A stretch of DNA of 10,198 nt from CALGDE01 sp964655355 (GTDB taxonomy: Bacteria > Cyanobacteriota > Cyanobacteriia > CACIAM-69d). The position numbers and the translations under genes were made by a program. Under the pieces are notes generated by a model that was given only the letters and a program-made list of their open reading frames with translations, was not told where the DNA came from and did not search any database. This document shows, piece by piece, positions 5,825 through 10,198 of the stretch (its first letter is position 1; each line of letters opens with the position of its first letter). The DNA is taken from positions 1 through 10,198 of the forward strand of contig CAZZMD010000071.1 of the NCBI GenBank assembly GCA_964655355.1. Direction: 5' to 3'.

Positions 5825-6285
5825 TCTTCCACCGTACTCTGGTCGGTTGCCGGGGTCGGGGCTGCCTCTAAATATTGCTGGCCCATGGTGCAGTAGCCGT
5901 CAATATGCCTTAAGCGATCGCTGATCTGTGTCAACAGCTGCGATCGCTTTTGGGTATGGCGGGCGACGGAGAGAAATCGTAAGTCCGTGCGTAGCAACAT
6001 CAGCTGGCGATGCATTTCCACCGTGAGCGATCGCGATTTGCTCAGGCGATCGAGCGGGATCCCCTGCCAATCCAGCGATCCCAGGTGCTCCACCAACTGC
6101 CGACTTGCCGCTGCGAGGGCTTGATCGTCAAAATTAATTTCCCCATCCGGGGGTTCCATTTCCCCCTGCCAAACGGCGACCCACTGGGCTAACGCTGCCC
6201 AGGCGGGGGGCGCTGTGGATGCATCTAATACGGCGGCTAACACGGCGGCTAATGCCGCCTCCGACGCCTCAGTTTTCTTGGTCAT
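5815..6285 (-). CDS. PatD-like conserved cyanobacterial protein
   Basis: This is a soluble 156-residue protein without membrane segments. The C-terminal half (about 89-140) contains a block of the type VEMHRQLMLLRTDLRFLSVAR ... SDRLRHIDGYC. It resembles, from memory and not from a search, the conserved region of PatD, the cyanobacterial heterocyst-frequency protein: an RQLxLLxxDxxFLxxAR stretch followed by RLxxxxxYC. PatD in Anabaena limits heterocyst number through FtsZ, but relatives also occur in cyanobacteria without heterocysts. The N-terminal 25 residues (an AALAAVLAAVL run) are low-complexity and encoded by a 12 bp tandem duplication, so they may be a recent expansion. ATG at 6283-6285 is well supported by AAGGGAGA 7-8 nt upstream on the reverse strand. 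The gene stands alone, convergent with the NPDV/RTX gene. That it is a real gene is likely; the PatD assignment is tentative. Confidence 0.55.
   Translation of the reverse strand: MTKKTEASEAALAAVLAAVLDASTAPPAWAALAQWVAVWQGEMEPPDGEINFDDQALAAASRQLVEHLGSLDWQGIPLDRLSKSRSLTVEMHRQLMLLRTDLRFLSVARHTQKRSQLLTQISDRLRHIDGYCTMGQQYLEAAPTPATDQSTVEDPS
6230..6253. repeat. 12 bp tandem duplication inside the PatD-like gene
   Basis: ACGGCGGCTAAC (6230-6241) is followed by ACGGCGGCTAAT (6242-6253). The period is a multiple of three, so the frame is kept. It gives the alanine/leucine/valine-rich repeat near residues 11-19 of the protein. Confidence 0.8.
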
Positions 6286-6360
6286 GGTCGATTCTCCCTT
6301 TAGCGCGATCCTTGGTTCACTATGGCGATAATTCCACCGCGATCGCCCCGACGTGACATG

Positions 6361-6404
6361 GATTGGGGGTTGATTTGGGGGCTGATTTGGGGGTTGATTT
6401 GGGG
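6361..6404 (+). repeat. 12 bp G-rich tandem repeat forming a G-quadruplex motif
   Basis: Units of the type GATTTGGGGGTT repeat from 6361, with a first copy one base shorter and a partial fourth copy, ending in a HIP1 site at 6404-6411. Four G-tracts lie on the plus strand at 6365-6369, 6377-6381, 6389-6393 and 6401-6404. They are separated by three 7 nt loops (TTGATTT, CTGATTT, TTGATTT). This satisfies the usual quadruplex rule of four tracts of at least three G with loops of 1-7. It begins 76 bp upstream of the PatD-like start codon and lies about 420 bp upstream of rel. Confidence 0.85.
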
Positions 6405-6549
6405 CGATCGCTTGGTAATCCCTAGTGATTATGTTAAGAATGCTAACTATATTGACTTAAGCATTAATTAAATTCCCTTTTACTTTCAGACTCGCTAGGC
6501 TGTTGCTATCCCACTGACGGTCTGCCCATTACAAGTGCCGCTCACCGAT

Positions 6550-6580
6550 GATGTGCCTGACTGATGTGCCTGACTGATGC
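6550..6580. repeat. 13 bp tandem duplication
   Basis: GATGTGCCTGACT is present at 6550-6562 and 6563-6575 without mismatch, followed by GATGC (6576-6580), a partial third copy. Confidence 0.85.
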
Positions 6581-6688
6581 GACCGACTTTTTAAACGCCT
6601 AATTCTGTCCCGTGGTGCACTTGCCCCTGCCCTCGGACTGAAGCGCTCCCTCGAGGGGAGAGGCCGGCCACGATTTCACAAAACCCAG

Positions 6689-6706
6689 TTTTTCGATTTT
6701 TTCGAT
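6689..6706. repeat. 9 bp perfect tandem duplication upstream of rel
   Basis: TTTTTCGAT occurs at 6689-6697 and 6698-6706. The two T-tracts, 9 bp apart, lie 120 bp upstream of the chosen rel start, probably in its promoter or leader. Confidence 0.7.
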
Positions 6707-6825
6707 CCCAGTTGCGATGGCTCCGGTTTTATCTGCGGGCGATCGCGCTTCATTTTTATCTCCGTTTACCCCGCGCTTTCCGCATCTGCCCGGCGAAGCG
6801 CTTAACCTCAATTTCGATCCCTCCT

Positions 6826-9195
6826 ATGTTGCTCATTACCTCCGACTACTCCAATCCCGAATCCGAAGATACTTCGCAAGGGACTGTTGCCCCGTCTGCC
6901 AAGTCCACAGCGGCGGCGACCCCTGCCCCCCCGACTTCCCCCGGTGATGAATTTAGTGGTGTTGAGCTGCCCCCTTGGTTGGAGGCGTGTTTGGTGAAGC
7001 AGCAGGAGGACCTCGCCACCGATGGGGATGGGGATGGGGGTGATATAGACGAGCGATCGCGGGAGATGCGGGATAACCATCTCATCTGCAATGCCTTCCG
7101 TCTGGCCTACGACCTCCACAAGGAGCAATACCGAAAATCCGGTGAGGCTTATGTGGCTCATCCCATCGCCGTCGCCGGTTTGCTGCGGGATTTGGGGGGT
7201 AGTCCGGCGACGATCGCAGCGGGCTTTTTACATGACATTGTTGAAGACACGGACATTACGGGGGAAGCCCTGGAAGCGCACTTCGGCCCAGAAGTGCGTT
7301 TTTTAGTAGAAGGGGTTACAAAATTATCCAAATTAGAATTCTCCAGCAAGACTGAGCACCAAGCGGAAAACTTCCGACGGATGTTCCTGGCGATGGCGAA
7401 GGATATTCGGGTGATCGTCGTTAAGCTGGCGGACCGTCTCCACAATATGCGCACCCTGGGCTCCTTGCGCCCGGAGAAACAGCGCCGCATTGCCCTGGAA
7501 ACCCGCGAGATTTTTGCGCCATTGGCTAACCGGTTGGGGATCGGTCGTTTTAAGTGGGAATTGGAAGATCTGTGTTTCCAGTACCTGGAGCCGGAGTCCT
7601 ATCGGGAAATTTCTGACCTGGTGGCGGAAAAGCGGGTGGATCGCGAAGCCCATTTAGACCGGGTGCTGAAGCGGCTCAATAATCGCCTGGAAGAGTTGGG
7701 GATCGCCGATGCAGACATTAGCGGCCGCCCCAAGCATTTGTATGGCATCTATCAGAAGATGCAGCGGAAGAATAAGACCTTTTGGGAGATCCATGACATT
7801 GCGGCGGTGCGACTGATCGTCAATTCCGCGGATGAGTGTTACCGGGCGCTGGCGGTGGTACACGATGAATATCGCCCGATCCCCGATCGCTTCAAGGACT
7901 ACATTGGCTTACCCAAACCCAATCGCTATCAATCCCTTCACACCTCGGTGATTGGTTTAACGGGACGCCCCCTGGAGGTGCAAATTCGGACCCATGAGAT
8001 GCACCGGGTGGCGGAATACGGTATTGCTGCCCATTGGAAATATAAGGAGACCGGGGGGAGCAATCTTGCTGCCGGGGCCACCGACGATAAGTTCACTTGG
8101 TTGCGGCAAATGCTGGAGTGGCAGTCCGATATTAAGGATGCCCAGCAGTATATGGACGAGGTGAAAACGAATCTGTTTGACGAGGATGTGTATGTCTTTA
8201 CGCCGAGTGGGGATGTGCAGGCGTTGAACCAGGGATCGACACCGGTGGATTTTGCCTATCGCATCCATACGGAGGTGGGGAATCACTGCGCTGGGGCGAT
8301 GGTCAACGGGCGGATTGTGCCGCTGGATCGCAAGTTGCAGAATGGCGACATGGTGGAGATCATTACCCAGAAAAATGCCCATCCCAGTTTGGATTGGCTG
8401 AATTTTGTCGTGACTCCCTCATCCAAAAATCGCATCCGGCAGTGGTACAAGCGATCGCATCGGGATGAGAATATTTCCCGGGGGCGGTCCATGTTGGAGC
8501 GGGAGCTGGGTAAGAACGGCTTTGATAGTTTGCTGAAGTCGGAGCCCATGGAGATCGCTGCCCATAAATCCAACTATCAAACGGTGGATGATTTGCTGGC
8601 GGGATTGGGCTATGGCGAAATTACGATCAATGGGGTGGTGAATCGGATCCGGGAAGCCATTCGCGCGGTGGAGCCCCCCGAAGCATCGGTGCATGAGGCC
8701 CCGGTTGCCCGTCAGCTTCCTCCCACTCCCCTGAGGCATCACCAATCGCCCATTGTGGGGGTCGAGGGGCTGATGCATTATATTGCCGGTTGCTGTCGTC
8801 CCATTCCAGGCGAGCCGATTGTGGGCGTCGTCACCCGAAGCCGTGGCATTGCGGTGCACCATGAGGACTGTGCCAATGTGGAGCCGGTGCCGGTGGATCG
8901 TCGAATGCCGTTGCAGTGGAATACGGAGCGCCTGGAGGATGGTCGGCAGGCGACTTATCCCATTGATATTAAGGTGGACGTGATTGACCGGGTCGGCATT
9001 TTGAAAGATATTTTGTCCCGGCTGGCGGACGATGGCGTCAATGTACACCGGACCGAGGTGAGCCCCCATTCGGACGGCACTGCCACCATTACACTGGGGG
9101 TGGATATCCACAGCAGCGGGCAAATTGACCAGATGTTTAGCCATATTCGCAAGCTGGGGGATGTGTTGACCGTGAATCGTATTTCTAGTCAGTAG
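6826..9195 (+). CDS. Bifunctional (p)ppGpp synthetase/hydrolase (Rel/SpoT)
   Basis: This is a long RSH enzyme, which makes and degrades the alarmone (p)ppGpp in the stringent response. Domains with the ATG at 6826 (789 residues): HD hydrolase about 85-235, with H112, H136-D137, E140-D141 and D203 in LADRLHNM all present; synthetase about 295-410, with RFKD (355-358) and NRYQSLHT; TGS about 453-515; the conserved Cys region C656-C657/C682 in HYIAGCCRPIPGEP; and a C-terminal ACT/RRM domain about 713-785. The RFKD (RXKD) motif, as opposed to EXDD, together with an intact HD site indicates a bifunctional enzyme. The reading frame is open further upstream to a TTG at 6712. I prefer ATG 6826, though it lacks a Shine-Dalgarno site and is preceded by CCTCCT. 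The first 45 residues are a Ser/Thr/Pro/Ala-rich tail of low complexity. The gene is named relA, spoT or rel in different genomes. Confidence 0.95.
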   Translation: MLLITSDYSNPESEDTSQGTVAPSAKSTAAATPAPPTSPGDEFSGVELPPWLEACLVKQQEDLATDGDGDGGDIDERSREMRDNHLICNAFRLAYDLHKEQYRKSGEAYVAHPIAVAGLLRDLGGSPATIAAGFLHDIVEDTDITGEALEAHFGPEVRFLVEGVTKLSKLEFSSKTEHQAENFRRMFLAMAKDIRVIVVKLADRLHNMRTLGSLRPEKQRRIALETREIFAPLANRLGIGRFKWELEDLCFQYLEPESYREISDLVAEKRVDREAHLDRVLKRLNNRLEELGIADADISGRPKHLYGIYQKMQRKNKTFWEIHDIAAVRLIVNSADECYRALAVVHDEYRPIPDRFKDYIGLPKPNRYQSLHTSVIGLTGRPLEVQIRTHEMHRVAEYGIAAHWKYKETGGSNLAAGATDDKFTWLRQMLEWQSDIKDAQQYMDEVKTNLFDEDVYVFTPSGDVQALNQGSTPVDFAYRIHTEVGNHCAGAMVNGRIVPLDRKLQNGDMVEIITQKNAHPSLDWLNFVVTPSSKNRIRQWYKRSHRDENISRGRSMLERELGKNGFDSLLKSEPMEIAAHKSNYQTVDDLLAGLGYGEITINGVVNRIREAIRAVEPPEASVHEAPVARQLPPTPLRHHQSPIVGVEGLMHYIAGCCRPIPGEPIVGVVTRSRGIAVHHEDCANVEPVPVDRRMPLQWNTERLEDGRQATYPIDIKVDVIDRVGILKDILSRLADDGVNVHRTEVSPHSDGTATITLGVDIHSSGQIDQMFSHIRKLGDVLTVNRISSQ

Positions 9196-9239
9196 CAGCC
9201 AACTAGTTAGAGGATGAATAGGGCAGGAGGGGGGGAAGG

Positions 9240-9959
9240 GTGTTTACCGGTTTAGTGCAGGGGTTGGGCACGGTGCGATCGCTCGGCCAATATGAGCTGC
9301 AGGTCCTGTGGGATGAGGCGGGGCGATCGCTGTTGTTGCCGGGGCTGGAAATTGGCGACAGTATTGCGGTGGATGGCACCTGTTTGACGGTGGAAACCTT
9401 TGATCGGCAGGGGTTTACGGCGGCGGTGTCTCCGGAAACGTTGCGGCGGACAGCCCTGGGCGATCGCTTGGAGCAGGGTCTGTCGGTTAATTTGGAAAGC
9501 TCTCTGCGGGTGGGCAGTAAGATTGGCGGGCATTTTGTGACCGGCCATGTGGATGGCGTGGGGCAGTTTATGGGGGGCGAGGCGACTGCCACATCCTGGG
9601 AATTATGGTTTAAAGCGCCGGCGTCTGTAGCTCGCTATATCGTTCCTAAGGGGAGTATTGCGGTTAATGGGATCAGTTTGACTGTGGCAGAGGTGCAAGG
9701 GGAATCCTACGGTGATGGGTTGGGTGATGCAAAGTTCATGGTGGCGGTGATCCCCCATACCTATGATCATACGAATCTATCGGCGTTGCAGTCGGGATCG
9801 CCGGTGAATTTAGAAGGGGACGTGTTGGGGAAATACGTGGAGAAGCTCGTCAGCGGTGGGCGATCGCCGATGACGGCGGAAGGTGCGTCGGGCAATGGCC
9901 ATGGGGACTCCAATGAGTGGTTGACGCCCGACTTTTTGGCGGAGCATGGGTATGGGTAA
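9240..9959 (+). CDS. ribE: Riboflavin synthase, alpha chain
   Basis: The enzyme performs the last step of riboflavin synthesis, dismutating two 6,7-dimethyl-8-ribityllumazine molecules to riboflavin and a pyrimidine product. The 239-residue protein shows the two tandem lumazine-binding barrels: repeat 1 at about 1-97 with MFTGLVQGLG, VDGTCLTV (C48) and VNLESSLRVGSKIGGH, and repeat 2 at about 98-200 with GHVDGVG, AVNGISLTV (141-149) and VIPHTYDHTNL. A C-terminal helix (VLGKYVEKL) supports trimer formation, followed by a glycine-rich linker and WLTPDFLAEHGYG. The start is GTG at 9240, fixed by the conserved MFTG N-terminus and by AGGAGG at 9225-9230, 9 nt upstream. It begins 44 bp after the rel stop in the same direction, and the next gene starts 11 bp after it. 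There is no room for an FMN riboswitch directly upstream. The symbol is ribE or ribC depending on the naming scheme. Confidence 0.95.
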   Translation: MFTGLVQGLGTVRSLGQYELQVLWDEAGRSLLLPGLEIGDSIAVDGTCLTVETFDRQGFTAAVSPETLRRTALGDRLEQGLSVNLESSLRVGSKIGGHFVTGHVDGVGQFMGGEATATSWELWFKAPASVARYIVPKGSIAVNGISLTVAEVQGESYGDGLGDAKFMVAVIPHTYDHTNLSALQSGSPVNLEGDVLGKYVEKLVSGGRSPMTAEGASGNGHGDSNEWLTPDFLAEHGYG

Positions 9960-9970
9960 GAGTATGGGTG

Positions 9971-10198
9971 ATGGCCGTGGGTAGGTGGGGTAAAGCTGGT
10001 CCCGAGGTGGTGGTCATTGGCGGCGGCGCGGCAGGTTTTTTTGGGGCGATCGCCTGTGCCCGGGCTTGTCCGACGGCGACGGTGACGATCCTAGAGGCGG
10101 GTCGTAAATTCCTCAGCAAAGGATTAATTTCCGGGGGCGGGCGGTGCAATGTTACCCACCATTGGTTTGATTCCGCCCAGTGGATTAACCACTATCCC
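9971..10198 (+). CDS. BaiN/HI0933-type FAD-dependent oxidoreductase (N-terminal part, cut by window end)
   Basis: Only the first 76 codons are present. They carry a dinucleotide-binding fold: VVVIGGGAAGFFGAIACA with the GxGxxG glycines 17, 19 and 22, then the acidic residue E42 after strand 2 (VTILEAG) that binds the FAD ribose. The signature SGGGRCNVTH (54-63) is the hallmark of the HI0933/YhiN/BaiN flavoprotein family. Members are flavoproteins of generally unproven substrate; BaiN of gut clostridia is a bile-acid reductase, which should not be carried over to a cyanobacterium. ATG 9971 gives a plausible short N-terminal extension; an adjacent in-frame GTG (9968) is possible, and no strong ribosome site is seen. 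The start lies 11 bp after the ribE stop, so the two are probably co-transcribed. The junction contains a TATGGGT repeat at 9951 and 9963. Confidence 0.85.
   Translation, partial: MAVGRWGKAGPEVVVIGGGAAGFFGAIACARACPTATVTILEAGRKFLSKGLISGGGRCNVTHHWFDSAQWINHYP

Larger units (their letters stand above)
6286..6825. promoter_or_regulatory. Divergent intergenic region, PatD-like gene / rel
   Basis: About 540 bp lie between two divergent start codons. I see no credible gene: the reverse-strand open frame 6599-6811 has no family features, and the plus-strand frame upstream of rel is discussed with that gene. The region holds a G-rich 12 bp repeat (6361-6404), an AT-rich stretch at about 6422-6480 where promoters are most likely, a 13 bp tandem duplication (6550-6580), a palindrome CCCTCGAGGG near 6650, GGCCGGCC at 6662-6669, and a 9 bp tandem duplication (6689-6706). 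No riboswitch was recognised. Confidence 0.5.
473..10053. repeat. HIP1 octamers (GCGATCGC) dispersed through the window
   Basis: I count about 30 exact copies by eye, for example at 473-480, 862-869, 1192-1199, 1264-1271, 1303-1310, 1683-1690, 1840-1847, 2836-2843, 6404-6411 and 10046-10053. They occur in genes and spacers on either side of gene starts. None lies in the AT-rich spacer 3000-3382, and only two lie inside the 2.4 kb rel gene, whereas the 0.7 kb ribE gene has four. HIP1 is a known feature of many cyanobacterial genomes and is the main evidence for the taxonomic call. Confidence 0.9.

Noticed and set aside
6446..6480. Sigma-70 type promoter (TTGACT at 6452 on plus, TATAGT on minus at 6446-6451)
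   Set aside because: Neither element has an acceptable partner at 16-18 bp spacing, so I could not support a specific promoter.
6599..6811. 70-codon reverse-strand open frame upstream of rel
   Set aside because: No family resemblance and no clear ribosome site; it overlaps the probable rel leader.
9196..9239. FMN riboswitch upstream of ribE
   Set aside because: Only 44 bp separate rel and ribE, too short for the RFN element, and none of its conserved parts were seen.

Overview
The window looks like a cyanobacterial chromosome segment. The octamer GCGATCGC (HIP1), a hallmark of many cyanobacterial genomes, occurs about 30 times by eye in 10.2 kb, and several proteins (Uma2 family, a PatD-like protein, a Rel enzyme with the NRYQSLHT variant) fit that group. 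Base composition is GC-rich overall, with AT-rich intergenic islands. I cannot name the genus. The presence of a PatD-like gene does not prove that the organism makes heterocysts.

Layout, left to right. The window opens inside recF (+), of which only the C-terminal ATPase half is present. It converges on a Uma2-family (DUF820) gene (-). A molybdate permease gene modB (+) follows and converges on fmt (-), methionyl-tRNA formyltransferase. About 380 bp without a gene (3000-3382) is AT-rich, free of HIP1 and full of small direct and inverted repeats. Next is a membrane-anchored OmpA-domain protein (-). It is divergent, across a repeat-filled 320 bp spacer, from a protein with four NPDV-type repeats plus RTX-like calcium-binding segments (+). 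That gene converges on a PatD-like gene (-). A second long spacer (6286-6825) contains a G-quadruplex-type repeat and several short tandem duplications. The right side is a co-directional block: a bifunctional (p)ppGpp synthetase/hydrolase (+), riboflavin synthase ribE (+) starting 44 bp downstream, and the start of a BaiN/HI0933-type FAD oxidoreductase (+) 11 bp after ribE. The last two are probably one transcription unit, pairing a flavin biosynthesis enzyme with a flavoprotein.

Most genes are housekeeping: repair, translation initiation, stringent response, flavin synthesis and metal-oxyanion uptake. They are mixed with lineage-specific surface or unknown proteins. I found no CRISPR array, tRNA, rRNA, transposase, phage gene or recognisable defence island. 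The strongest unexplained signal lies in the non-coding DNA. Most of the longer gene junctions carry short tandem or direct duplications of 9-20 bp (24 bp in one case), each with a different sequence. These include a three-copy 15 bp unit with a palindromic core and a four-tract G-quadruplex motif. I see no convincing undescribed multi-gene system here.
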